Assembly: GCF_000471905.2 (NCBI RefSeq)
Contig: NW_006496807.1
Span: forward strand, 1,642,352 to 1,706,351
Source: Amborella trichopoda
Taxonomy: Eukaryota > Streptophyta > Magnoliopsida > Amborellales > Amborellaceae
Direction: 5' to 3'
DNA: 64,000 nt
In this document: piece after piece, positions 23,880 through 35,570 of the stretch
Layout: every line of letters begins with the position of its first letter
Numbering within the stretch: the first letter of the stretch is position 1
Translations under genes and position numbers: made by a program
Notes under the pieces: model-generated
Databases searched by the model: none
Seen by the model: the letters and a program-made list of their open reading frames with translations, nothing else
What the model was told of the DNA's origin: nothing

Positions 23880-25620
23880 GGCTTTATAAAAGGAATTCAC
23901 AAGGGAAGTTCTCATTTTTACAAGGGCTTTTTTATCCAGAGTGAAAACCCTAATTTCTTTTTTACCTTCTGGCTGCGCCCCCTTTTATCGTTGGTCTATT
24001 GAGTGGAGCCTCTTGCTACACTCCAGTGCTTTTATTGACGACCATGGTGGGTGCCAATTCGACTCCTCCTCCAAGTAGTGCCTGCTTGTTTATTTGCTCT
24101 CTTTGGCACACTTTTGGTCTGGCCATAACACCATTTCTTTTTGGGCGCTAACTTCTCTTTCTGTTCTTTTTGATACTCCTTTGCAGTGGAGATACCTGAC
24201 ATGGACTGTTTGCCTCGTGAAGGGGAATTAGGAGCTGATCCTAATACTGACAATCCTCATGAGATATAATGGCCTTTGACAGCCACTCATGAGGAGGGGC
24301 TGCTCAGCCTGGTAGCCATGAGGATACTACGAGCGTCCCAGTAGGAAGAGGGTCAGGCTCCAACTTAGTCGCCAGGCTCGAGTGTGGTCAGAGGACTCCT
24401 GTGATTGTGGGGTCGCAAAGTGTTCCCTCGGGAGCAAGGGAGGAGAGGCGAGAGGAGAAAGGAGCAAGGGAACTGAGGGTCCTCAGTCGGTCCCCTCTGT
24501 TTTAAAGAAGAGTACTAAAGAGGAGGGATTCATCCTCCACGGGTGAGTCGCTGGCGACTACTTCTGCCAAGCGTGTGAAGTTTGCTGCTGGTGTGGTTTC
24601 GACCCTGCCTCATGCGACGTCGATGCTGATTGATGTCGAGGCTGAGGACAATGTCATGAGGGTTGGCGATGTGAATTCAACGACTTATGATTCGGCAGCT
24701 TCAGAAGTGGAGCAAGGGTCGGAATCTGGCTCAAAAGCGCCTTCCTTAGTGCGGGTCATCGAGTCGGAAGGTGTTCGCTTCAAGGACGCGAACTGGGGAG
24801 CCCTTGTCCGGACGTCATGCAGTCCTCCCCGGATCTTTGGTTCTTGTGGTTGGGTGTACAACTCTTGATGTTCCCCCTCGTGCTTCCATTGGTTCTCGAC
24901 CTCGGCCTCATCAGCGTCGAATTTTAAGGCGCTCACCGTGAAGCGTATGCTTCGATCAGAACTTCAAGGGATTAAAGAGTGCGCCCTTTCTGATCTCAAG
25001 GAAGAGATATAGGCTATTAAGGCTTGCACAACTAGCTTAAAGGTCGTGTACCCAGACGAAGAAACCTTCGACCAACTGAAAGAGTTGCTGCAGAGACTCA
25101 TGGATTGGAGAGCGGAGGCCCTTTTATGTGAGACTTCGGTGCGGGCGGCTCATGAGGCCAGCCTGGCTTCTTTGAGGGTGAGGCTGGTTAATCAACAAGC
25201 TCTTGTGAAGGGCCACGAGGAAAGGAAGAAGCGGATCGCCTCTCACTATGCTTGCCTCGTGAAGCAAGAGGTGAGCATATCTTGAGAGATTTTGGAAGCA
25301 GAAGACGAGATTGCCTTATTGCAAGCCCGCATGGCTGATTCAAAAGACTGTCAACAGCGGTATCGGGAGGTGATTGCCACAAACTCTGGCAGACTGAAGC
25401 AGTTGAGCTTTGAAGTGAGGGCGGTCACTATTTTGTTTGAGTCAGTCGCTCAGGACATTACTCATGGTGAGGAGCAGGTACGGGATGCACTAGAGGGTGT
25501 GCAGGAGCTGAAGGTGAAGCTATGCGAGGCCCTTGACCATTTTTTAGAGTCTTTTTATTCTGTCTTGCGGGCCCTCGAGGCTGGCCAAATTTTGGATCCT
25601 CTTGACATATGAAGAAGATG
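23880..25620 (+). mobile_element. Antisense accessory ORF of the minus-strand Tat-type fossil (coiled-coil tail)
   Basis: A TATA-like box (CTTTATAAAAGG, from 23,882) precedes an intron-like tract ending CCTTTGCAG at about 24,187 and coding-like sequence onward. The 3' part (25,040-25,600) encodes an Ala/Glu/Leu-rich, probably coiled-coil tail: YPDEETFDQLKELLQRLMDW and later ILEAEDEIALLQARMADSKD. It matches in register the tail of the antisense ORF at 10,662-10,904 (shared TALRVV/TSLKVV, ETFD, EALLCE, ASLAS). The gag of the same element lies to the right on the other strand, so the orientation is antisense, as in Tat-lineage elements. It is broken. Confidence 0.6.
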
Positions 25621-25849
25621 GTTATCTTTTTCTTTTCTTGTTCAATTCATCGATGGTTTGCTTTCTCGTGCTCCTGCCTCAAACCTTGCCCCCAACCTTC
25701 TTTGAGAAGGAAAATGAGGGGATGAACTCTACTGCGAAGACATTTGAATTTGTTCATAATCGTCATAAACACCGGCAGAGGTTTTCTTTCAAGGCATTCG
25801 CCCTTTTTTTTTTTTGAGGAGGTAGTTTAAATTCATACCACCGTGACGA

Positions 25850-28260
25850 TAGGAGGCACATTTAAATTTAAAGTCTTGCCTTCGAGACTGCCAGCACGGT
25901 GTGCTTCTAGGGTTTCTCGCCCATATAGGGTACAACTTGGACGGTCCTTGTAGTGATGTATTGACCTCCCTCAGCAAAGAGAACTTACCTTGGGATGAAG
26001 TCATGCAAGGTAGGAAGAGGGCAAAAGGATCCCGCCTCGATGGGGCGTCGAGGGGATTCAAAATTGCGACCTTGCGCCGCTGAGATCTTTTGATTTTCCC
26101 CCTTTCTTCAAGCGGACAAGACTCTTAAGCTTGGGGTGTGGGTGCCATATCTACTTGGCGAGCAGCCTCCCTTCTTATGCTTTTCATCTTGCCACGACCA
26201 TGATATACTTCCCACGGTGCGAGCATTCTTGTGGGAGCACGAGGAGTGGGTGCTTCCGTAGTAATGGAGACAGGACCTCGAGCTTGTTCGACCTCCTTCT
26301 GTTGTGGGGCTTCAGCTTCATGAGTTTCCCCCAAAGGCAGAGATTGCCAATCTATTAGGACTATCCTACCGCTTTGTAGATACCTTTCCAAGATGGATTG
26401 GAATCCGAAACAGTAGGTCAAGTCGTGCCCTTTTAGTTGATCATAATGACACCAAGAGTCTTGATTTCTTTCGGTAGTCTGCCTTCATTTCTTGGGTGCG
26501 CAAGGGGCTATCATCTCATGCTGCACCATTATGTTGAAGAGGGCGGGAAACAGGTGCAGAGATAGTTTAGTCATAGGGGCCTCGTCCACCGACTCTTCCT
26601 GGACTGTGATCATATGGGAAGCTTCCGGAGTTCCGAACGCCTTCTTGAGGTCTTCCAAGTTGATTTTCCCGTTTTGGATTAAGGCCTCAATGTGGTCCTT
26701 CAGCTAAATGCAGTCCTGCACAGGGTGACTTAGCGTTTGGTGATAGGCGCAGTAGTTGGGGTGGTTTATTTGATGGTAGGAAGGACCACCATATCCTGCT
26801 CAATCAGCATCCTCAAGAGGGCTGGTTCCCACACCTTCTTCAAGCTATATTATTGATTCAATCTCCGCTCGAAGTCTTTGGTTCGATAATAGCTTTATGG
26901 AGGGGGCATTTTGTTATAATTTCATTTTTGAGGTAGTTGGTGCTGCGTCCCCCTTGATTTTTTGGCTATAGCCCCTGAGAGGTATCTAATGTCTACAAAG
27001 GAGAAACATTAGGTACAGGTTGAGAGGTGGTAGTGATTGCCGCGCTGATTAGATTCTTTTGTTGGATAGCAGGATCTATCCACCTTTGGATGTACTGACT
27101 CACTGACTCATCCAGGTTTTGAGCCATTTTGAGGAGCTCTATGGCTTGGACATCCAACTTCGCTTTGTAGAAGCGTTTATATAACAACTGTTCCATTTCG
27201 AGTTGGGCGGCAAGCAGGCGTAGCACTTGAAAGAAGGCCCAATTAGAGTTTCTACAAACTGTTGGAGCGACAGTTTGGGGTCCAAAGCTGACTCTTAACA
27301 TGCGGACATGAAATGGGCCACGTGCTGCTGAGGCGATCCCGTGCCATTGAGGACTAGAAATCTCCCTTTTTGGTACCTAATAGGGAAGGGGATTTGATCA
27401 ATAAAGGGCAGGTAAGGCTTCTAGTATAAAACACATTCTTGTGTTTCAGACACCTGCAAGTCTTGGATGCTTTTATTTATCATTCACTGCACGTCTTCTT
27501 ACATGAACATCAATGGCATAACTTGGGAAGCTATGTTGGGCTAGTCCTCAAAAGGGACAAGAGGGTTTGGAGGCCATGAGGTTTGGGCCTGAGGGGGAGG
27601 CTGAGGTCTTTCTTCCTCTCCGTGCGGCATCTCCGGGGGATAGTTTGCCTCTTGATGGGAAGACACCGCAGGTCGAGCATCTTCAAGCCCTTTAAGCCTA
27701 TCCAAGATGTTGTTTCGGATGCTCTCGAAGCGAGTCATCGGGTTTTCAGGGTCTTTCCCGTCATTGCTTACCATCATTACCTCAACTTGCTCATCAGAGT
27801 CTGGTAACTCGGCGGGAGGGGTGATCCTGATCCGCTTTGTACCTCGATCCAGCATTCTAAGCAGCAAGGGCTGTGCTTGCCCCCTTTGCATCCGAGATTG
27901 CTTTAAAGCACATGTGGGTACCGGCTCTGAACGACCTTGGGGCCGGACTGCTGTCGAGCCTGATGCCCGAAGGCCTTGGAGCCAAGGTTTGAGTTGGATG
28001 GGCAAAAGATGGCCTAGGGGCCATATCCCGGCTGCTGGCTCTTGACGGCCTTGGGGCTGCGGGTTGGGAAAAGTGGGTTCACCTTCATGTATTTCAACAA
28101 CATTGGAATGAACAATGTCGTTTGTCTCGGGTTCCTCCGTGTCTTGCAACGGGTGGAATCGGTTTTGTTTTTGTAGATCTTCTATGATAGAAGAGTCTAC
28201 TTTTTGTTGTAAGGGTGGCACTTCCATCCCCTTTACTTGTGTAAGTTGCAAGCTCTAGCA
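25850..28260 (-). mobile_element. Ty3/gypsy gag fossil
   Basis: Minus-strand translation from 28,251 gives an N-terminal acidic, Pro-rich region (RGTKRIRITPPAELPDSDEQ; FESIRNNILDRLKGLEDA). It continues with a retrotransposon gag core (LLYKRFYKAKLDVQAIELLK, then NLDESVSQYIQRW, 27,190-27,070). Further on it has paired Cys/His clusters of the Tat gag C-terminus (CxYHxxxxHxxxxC near 26,730; CHYxxLKGHDLTYC near 26,430) and a LQSGRI motif. No protease, reverse transcriptase or integrase follows before the antisense ORF at 25,620. It is broken; a non-autonomous or internally deleted element is inferred. Confidence 0.75.
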
Positions 28261-28619
28261 AATCTTCCCCAACAATCGGAAATGATTCTAGTCTCCTTCT
28301 TGGCAGGCCCGCTTGATGGATGCACCAGCAAAGATGATCAATTCAGGCAAAGTGCGCTGCCCAGGAAGAAGGGAGTTCGTAAGGGATCGTGGTCGCTGAG
28401 AATTGTCTAAAGAAATGGGGGGCCTAACTGGTTGTCACTGGCGGCGGCCTCCTATCTCGAGTTCTGCCGCGGGGGTTGGCTTACTCGTGCAAGGAAGGTA
28501 GAGTGGAGAGGATGGTGCTCAAGGGGAACTTCTTCGAGTACCATGTAGCTGTTTGAAGACATTTTTCAGCACCATGGGTTCCCGATGGGGAATAAAAGGG
28601 AGAAGCTGGTCAATAAAGC

Positions 28620-31600
28620 CTGACAAACAGTGGAAATTTCAATAGTCTCAGAATGACCCTAGAACTGGTCAATATCTTCATAAGGACTTATAAAAGCCTC
28701 CTGTCAAGTTTCATCGTATTTCGACATGTCTAAAGTAGTGCATACGGAGAAACAGTTTCGGTAGAATCAACCTCTGGCACCTTGAAACAGATCCCCATAA
28801 CTAGAACCCTACTCTCGGAGCAATAAATGGCCGTGGGACCACACTATTAGGGGTAAAATTTTAGCTTAAACGGACACTCCAGGAAGAAATTATGAGCAAA
28901 AGACCGAAACAGGAGAAGCCGCACACTATTCCTGTGCGGCTACCCTGCAAGTAATCTCCATTAAAATGCACTCACGAGCAGTGACTTGTAATGCTCGTAT
29001 CTCACTCGTCCAAGATCGGATCGTGCTCAAACTTGATAGAGCATATTCATCTCATCAAAATGAGCGTTTCAATATGTGGTACATCCCTTGATGATGACCA
29101 AGGCAGAAGAAAAACTAGAGAGAAGTTCATGATTTGAAGCTACGTGCTGCAAAAAATTAGCAGGACATCCGCTCACTCGAGCTGCCGAATCACAGTTCCA
29201 GCGAACCCGATCGACATGAGATCAGTTGCATCGTGTGCGTAAGGTCCATGGATATCATTGGTCTGAACGCCGTCTGTGATGAACAGTTGGATTTTACACA
29301 AGATCAAGTTGAAATCACTGCAGATTCTGGTAGTCGGAAACTCAAATTCCGGCCAAAGTCTAAGATGGCCAAAACTTTTTTCGGACACCAAATTGCATCC
29401 CGTTTGTTGAAATGCCACCTTGGTGACATGCTCAGTGTAATTCAGTGAAGAAATCTCAGAAAAACATCGATATGAAGACGCACTATCAATCAAAAATTTC
29501 AAGATCTATTCAAATTTGAGGTTATGTGATCATGCCTTTAAAGTGTCATTCATGACTTAAAATTCATATCAAAATGATCGTAGTATCGAGCCCTATAAGA
29601 TGGCAATCATCTTTTGTCCAATCGGAAGCCGGATCGTCTACGGATCGTCTGAGAAGAATCAAGAATGTCTCTAGTTCTCAACAGGGACTGTTTTGAAATT
29701 TCTCCAATTGTTAAGTAGGGGCAAATCAATCATTTTATACCATATTTTCTTTTTTTTAATTCAAATAAACTTTAATTATGAGCAATAAAATTTGACATTC
29801 TTCTTTGAATTCATGAGTGTATCTCGGAGAGAGAAAGAGGAGAGAGAAATTTTAGAACAGTACCCCTCCCACTCTCAAGGTATTTTCTCTCTCTTCCTTT
29901 CTTCTCTCTTTTCGATTTTATTTTCCTCTTCTTCTCTTCTTTCTCCCTCGTCAGAACTTTTCTCAGAGGCCATGCACAGCAGTAGCAGTGCTGTACATGC
30001 CTCTTTCTTTCTTTCTCCTCTTTTGGCTTCGCAGGTCGTGCATGTCGATGGCATCACCATGCACGAGCTTCTCCCTCTCTCTCTTTGTTTGTCTCTTTTC
30101 CTCAACATGGTTCGCACACGACATTAGTCGTCATTGTGCGAAGCACTGTCTGAAGGAGCACACGGCGAGCCGGGCTGTGTTCAAGCAATGGGTCGGGGCT
30201 CCTGTTTTGGTTATAAGACTAGCGTCTCACGTGGCGATGTGTATCGCTGACCGCAAACTATTTCTCTTTCCTCTCACGGCTCGTAGACAACGATACCTAT
30301 CGCTGCCCGCATGGGTCTCACCTTGCCTCGCGCCTATCACAGACAACGATACCTATCACCGTCCGCAGGGGTCTCGCCCTGGTTCGCATCTTTGTAGACG
30401 GCAATACCTATCGCCGTCGATGAAGGGGCACAGCAGTGCCTATCGCCGCCTGCGGGGGTCTCGCCTTACTTTGCGTCTCTTGCAAACGGTGATGCCTATC
30501 ACTGCCCGAAGGGGTCTCGCCTTGCCTCATGCCTATCGCAGATGGCGATAACTATCGTTGCCTGCGAATGGATCGTCCGGGGAGAATCAAGAACGTCTCT
30601 AGTTCTCAATAGGGACTGTTTTGGAATTTCTCCAATTGTTAGACAGGGGCAAATCAGCCATTTTGCACCCTATTTTCTTTTTTTTTTAAATTCAAATAAA
30701 CCTTAATTATCATCAATTTGGGCTAGTTTTGGGTCATCCTTAGCCCTAGTCTATAAAAAGACGCTACCTCTCATTGAGAGGGAAGCTGAAAAAATCACTG
30801 TAAATGCCACTTTCGTTCTCTACATTGAGCAATAAAATTTGACATTCTTCATGAGTGTGTCTTGGAGAGAGAAAGAGGAGAGAGAAAGTTTAGAGCGGTG
30901 CCCCTCCTACTCTCAAGGTATTTTCCCTCTCTTCCTTTCTTCTCTCTTTTCGATTTTCTTTTCCTCTTCTTCTCTCTCTTCTTTCCCCCTCGTCTGAAAT
31001 TTTCTCAGAGGCCATGCACGGCAGTGGCAGTGTCGTACATGCTGCTTTCTTTCTTTCTCCTCCTGTGGCTTTGCAGGTCGTGCATACCAATGGCAGCGCC
31101 ATGCCCGAGCTTCTCCCTCTCTCTCTTTGTTCGTCTCTTTTCCTCAACATGGTTCGCACACGGCGTTAGTCATCGTTGTGCGAAATGCCGTCTGAAGGAG
31201 CACACGGCAAGTCAGGCCACGTTCAAGCAACGGGTAGGGCTCCTGTTTTGGTTATAAGACTAGCGTTTTGTGCGGCGATGTGTATCGCCGATCGCGGACT
31301 ATTTCTCTTTCCTCTCACGGATCGCAGAGGGCAATACCTATCTCTACCCACAGGGGTCTCGCCTTGCCTCTCGCCTATAGCAGACAGCGATACCTATCGT
31401 CTCCCGCGTCGCCGCCCACTGGTTTCGTGTCTCTTGCAGACGGCGATACCTATCACCGCCCGTGAAGGGGTCACGGCAATGCCTATCGTCGCCTGAGGGG
31501 TCTCTCCTTGCTTTGCATCTCTTGTAGATGGCGATGCCTATCGCCTCCTGTGGGGGGTCTCGCCTTGCCTCATGCCTATCGCAGATGGCGATAACTATCG

Positions 31601-32050
31601 CCGCCCGCGAAGGGGTCGCGGCATTGCCTATAGCCGGCCGTGGGGGTCTCGCTTTACCTCGCGTCTCTCGCAGACAACGATGCCTATCACCGCCCGCGAA
31701 GGGTCTCGACAATGCCTTTCGCCGTTCGCAAGCTTCTTCTGTGCGTTCTGTGCCCCTCGCAGACGACATTGCCTATCGCCGCCCTCGAAGGGTCATGCTG
31801 CCTTCTCATGTTGCCGACAGTGATGGCTAACGTCGTCTAAAGTTCACTACCCGTCCCTTTGCCACGAGCAGAAGTGTCCAGCGCTGTCCAGGGGCCACGA
31901 CACTAGTTCTTTACAGCTGTGGACAGTGATGCCTAACGCCGCCAGAACTTGTTTCCTTCAACTATCCTGCTAGTCTCATCCCCTTGTAAAGTCCTCTTCT
32001 CTTTTCTCCCCTTATTCACACCCTCTTTTTCATCAACCTAAATGTGCATC
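28620..32050 (+). mobile_element. Plus-strand LTR of the same Tat-type family, expanded internally
   Basis: The 5' part matches the LTR at 17,100 onward (TTTTAGCTTAAACGGACACT at 28,860 against TTTAGGCTTAATCGGACATT at 17,384). It contains a TATA-like box, CTATAAAAAG, at 30,751. It is unusually long because it contains a direct 0.93-kb duplication and a GC-rich minisatellite (see 29,656-31,830). It abuts the leader of the minus-strand gag element on its left. After 32,050 the sequence changes to leader-like DNA. It is old and diverged. Confidence 0.5.
29656..31830. repeat. 0.93-kb tandem duplication plus 50-60 bp GC-rich minisatellite
   Basis: GAATCAAGAATGTCTCTAGT at 29,656 recurs at 30,584 (offset 928 bp), and the copies stay aligned through a T-run, GAGCAATAAAATTTGACATT, a GA-rich leader and a CT-rich run. 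Copy 1 lacks about 110 bp that copy 2 has around its TATA region (30,705-30,825). Each copy ends in a minisatellite (30,290-30,560 and 31,255-31,815) built on a unit like GGCGATACCTATCACCGCCC followed by GCGAAGGGGTCTCGCCTTGC. The repeat is richer in G+C than its surroundings and keeps several frames open without encoding a credible protein. Confidence 0.88.
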
Positions 32051-32620
32051 ATCCTAAGACAAGGGTGCATCCTTCGGCCCACTTGTCACGCAAATTAACC
32101 ATGTTAGTGCTGTACAAAAAACAAAGAGATTACAGGTCAAGGGAGGTGATTCCGAACAAGTTAAAGTAACTAGGGGGCTTTCCATTGCGATCTAAGAGGG
32201 CGCCCTCGCGCGTCAACCCGAGTAAGCTACGAAGCTAGGTGAGGTTGGTCCCCACCTCAGGTTCAAAATTCATCTCTCACCAGTTGGGCACTTGCCCTTG
32301 TTTTGTGAACAAGGTTCTCGAGAGAGCGGTATTAGGTCCTGGGTCTTCCAAACTCGAGACATGTGTCACCCAATCACTTAGACCAGGGAGGCGACTTCGA
32401 GGCATTCGATCGGTAGCAAGCGGCTTTGGGGCAGTTGGAGGAGCGGTGGACGCTCATTTCCCCTTTTTGCCGATAGCGTCCCTAGACCTGCATGTGTGTG
32501 CACGATCCATAATAGTGCTTGAGGTGGATCTAGGTCCAACACCTCGTGAAGCAGGAGGCTAAGTATTTGTAATACTCGCCCGTTTAGTTTGGGAGGCCTT
32601 TTTGGCTAGTCGCAATTACA
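32051..32620 (+). mobile_element. Leader-like sequence after the expanded LTR
   Basis: Non-repetitive, moderately GC-rich sequence that follows the plus-strand LTR without a recognisable coding domain. Its position suggests the 5' untranslated region of the same fossil, the rest of which is missing. A 107-residue open frame at 32,239-32,562 has no recognisable domain. From 32,621 to 33,339 I see no gene or clear repeat beyond an AT-rich tract at 32,750-32,790. Confidence 0.3.
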
Positions 32621-33339
32621 AAAGATGTGTGCTGGTTCACAAAGATTCGAGAGGAATCGAGCGAAATCATAGCAGTGAGTGCCGGCCTCATCACTGAAGA
32701 CAAGGAAGCCGATCTCGCTGCTCTCTGCATGAGGATGTTCATTTTCTCTAAAATTTATTTTTATTTTTATTTTATTTTTTATTTTGCACTTTCTAGGGTT
32801 TGCAACGAAATGGATAAGCCTCAGAAATTGCTGTGAGGTTATTTAGCTAAAACGATACCAAATGGAAAATGGAGAGGATGAAAAACCCTAAAGTAAGGAG
32901 AAAGAGAGAAAGGGCGTAGTGCTTTGACAGAGAGTCGGAACGAATCTGAAGTCGAGCTCAATCCGACAACCTCAGATCTAACGTGCGAGCTCAAATTTGA
33001 GGTTGAGGAGCCTAGAGCCTATGTCTCTGGGTGGGCTCTATAAGGGATTGGGTCCAAGTTGTATGAAGTTGGTCCCAGCTCCTGGTATGGCATTATGTGC
33101 TATGAAACCATCAAGGGAATACTTGTTGATGAGGAAGATAAAGCTTAGGTTTCTAGAGAGCGAGGCATGGGTTTTTTAGAAGAGAAGGAATAATAGCATC
33201 ACATCTCAAAGTTCCTACAATTGGGTCCATAAAGCTCATTCCCCAATTGATTAATCCCTGTATCACTTGCATTTGAAAAAGAACATGGAGAGAGAGAGAA
33301 GGGCATGAATAAGTCAAGTCATCATGTAGGGTAATGAAA

Positions 33340-33510
33340 TTTCCCGACCTCAGATTTGAGGTTGGCGAGCCTCAGATCGAGGTCGGCGAGCCCAAAGTTG
33401 AGGTTGAAGCCTCAGATCTGAGGTCGGCGAGCCCAGATTTGAGGTTGAAGCCTCAAATATGAGGTCGAAGCCTCAATCTGAGGTCGGCGAGCGCAGATTT
33501 GAGGTTGAAA
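33340..33510. repeat. Short tandem repeat rich in palindromes
   Basis: Six to seven imperfect units of about 20-25 bp alternate GAGGTCGGCGAGCCCAGATT and GAGGTTGAAGCCTCA-type sequence. The array includes perfect palindromes such as CCTCAGATCTGAGG. Isolated similar units lie at 32,950-33,010. The array is just inside the primer site of the copia LTR at 33,531-33,778 and probably belonged to that element's leader. Confidence 0.8.
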
Positions 33511-33518
33511 ATACTATA

Positions 33519-33778
33519 GCTCTGATACCATATTAGAAACTCAGAATTTCGTAGAGAACTCGCTTTATTATTGATTAAGAATATACAAGACCCTATATAA
33601 ATATACAGTTAGTAATAATTAAAGATAAATTCCAATGGTTATAGATAATTACTAACTAATCTTATCATAATCAAGAAACACCTAATTAAGAGATATATAC
33701 CCATACAGCTACATATCCATACTGATATATATTCATAATGATGTATATCAATACTAATAAGATATCCATAAGCTAACA
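33519..33778 (-). mobile_element. Ty1/copia LTR with primer-binding site, minus orientation
   Basis: Read on the minus strand, the LTR (33,778-33,531, 248 bp) begins TGTTAG and ends CTAATA, and is followed directly by TGGTATCAGAGC (33,530-33,519), the initiator-Met tRNA primer site used by most plant copia elements. Only the 5' LTR and a little leader remain; no gag or pol follows. It is a truncated fossil. Confidence 0.82.
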
Positions 33779-34089
33779 ATTATACTGTTTTTAGAGCTTA
33801 AAATCTTAATTTTTTTTCACAACATAATGTTCTAGCCGAGATGTTTGATGTGGAATTTTTTTAAAGTTCGAATTGTAATTTTCAAAGAGTTATGAAGTGA
33901 AGCTTTACTTATTTTAATAGGGTTGTAGGCCTATCAAACCATTTTCCTTACTAAAATTAAGTCAAATGGCAAACCAAATTTGAATTTCAGATTGCTTCAA
34001 GTAAAAAGCGGTGCATCCCAATAAATCAAGGTAGTGTATTGCTACATAAGCGCACTATATGTTAATCTCTCGATCAAAATACTTATGAA

Positions 34090-34395
34090 CAATTGTTTCA
34101 TGTGGGCTGGACCCCATTTCTACAGTATATGTTCCACAGGTATAAGCATCCATCTTAAAGATGGATGCAAATAGGTGGTCCATCTAGAAACAATTGTAAC
34201 TAACATTCCAAATATTTTCTTAATATAATTATTATTTCTAATTTTCATTTTTTTGTTTTTTTCATATTCATGATCTCAATATTAAAAATTATATATTCTC
34301 TAAAAAATAGGACCATATTATATTTAAAAATATATTTATTGCCAAGTCTGCATTTCTACACTATACAGGCTGCCAGCATGCTAACCGCATCCAAT
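34090..34395 (+). repeat. Unclassified interspersed repeat, about 305 bp, copy A
   Basis: Copies lie here, at 45,945-46,245 and at 52,210-52,515, all on the same strand. Shared marks are GGGCTGGACCCCATTTCTAC near the start, the hairpin GCATCCATCTTAAAGATGGATGC, an AT-rich middle with TTCATATTCATGATCTC and CTCTAAAAA, and an end with TTTATTGCCAAGTCTGCATT and then GCATGCTAACCGCATCC. No terminal inverted repeat or target duplication is evident, so the class is open. Between 33,779 and 34,089, and from 34,396 to 34,650, nothing else is recognised. Confidence 0.8.
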
Positions 34396-34656
34396 ACTTA
34401 CTTAGGAGGATTTTCCTTATTTAGAATTTTGAGATCCACCTTAGAATCATCATAGAATACTTTGAAAAAAGAAAAAGCAATAGACTACGAGTGCTTGAAC
34501 ACTTAAATTTGATGGTCCCAAAATTAGTGTGTGTTCAATTTCAGGACGCTAGTTACTTCAAGCAAATTAAAATATAACATGCAAATAAAAATTTTCTTCC
34601 GTTTAATGCTGGTAGCTAGGTTGCAGTGGTTACAATGTTTGTATTTATGTATTTTT

Positions 34657-35040
34657 GGCGTACGCTAAACCCGATATATTGGTGATCGACAAAACTGTTT
34701 TTTTCAATTTATATCTGATAACGCACTTCCGAACTGGACCCAAATGTATATTAAGATTCCCTAATAGGCCAATACGCCAGTATGTATATCTGATAACGCA
34801 CTTCCGAACTGGACCCAAATGTACATTAAGATTCCGTAATAGGCGTACGCTAAACCCGATATATTGGTGATCAACAAAACTGTTTTTTTCAATTTATATC
34901 TGATAACGCACTTCCGAACTGGACCCAAATGTATATTAAGATTCCCTAATAGGCCAATAGGCCAGTATGTATATCTGATAACGCACTTCCGAACTGGACC
35001 CAAATGTACATTAAGATTCCCTAATAGGCCAATACGCCAG
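34657..35040. repeat. Two-level tandem repeat: 185-bp unit containing 75-bp subunits
   Basis: GGCGTACGCTAAACCCGATA occurs at 34,657 and 34,842, exactly 185 bp apart. Inside each 185-bp unit the block ATATCTGATAACGCACTTCC is repeated 75 bp apart (34,711/34,786 and 34,896/34,971). The copies are nearly identical, so the amplification is recent. The repeat creates long open frames on both strands. From 35,041 to 35,570 there is no gene. Confidence 0.95.
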
Positions 35041-35570
35041 TAGGTATATGGTCGTCAACATTATTATCGTCGTTATCATCATCTGAGTCTTATTTCAATT
35101 ATTTGAGATCGCATACACGAATCCTATTCAGACATTTTTCTCTATCAAGAGCTACTAGTATGAGCAAAATGAGCTAAAACGATTTGTCTAAACAATCCCA
35201 AATAATCTCAGATGATGATGATAACTAGTATATGCATGGTATATATTTTAATTCATAATGAGAAAGAGAGGTTCCGTCATTTCACTCCATCAAGAAGCAT
35301 ACCAATGGCATATACATTAATACGCCATTAGAGACAGAGAGAGGTTTTTTTCTTTGTTGTTTTCATGTGTAGGGGGGGTGTGCGGGGTAGGTATTTTTCC
35401 ATAGCCGGAGTTTGCTACGTTTACAAATACAAAAGGATAAGGCTTCCATGATAGAATAATCCATTGACCTCATCCTCACCTATTTTATGAAGGGAAAAAT
35501 GCCTATTTTACCCATTTATTTCTTCAATTCCCATAAAACCCACCCTTAGATAGTTTAGGCTTTTATATTA

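Noticed and set aside
29988-31830. Several plus- and minus-strand open frames of 80-187 residues
   Set aside because: They follow the GC-rich minisatellite and the CT-rich leader; the peptide repeats with the DNA period and differs between the two duplicated copies.
34655-35003. Matching open frames on both strands with repeated peptide blocks
   Set aside because: They are products of the 185/75-bp tandem repeat.
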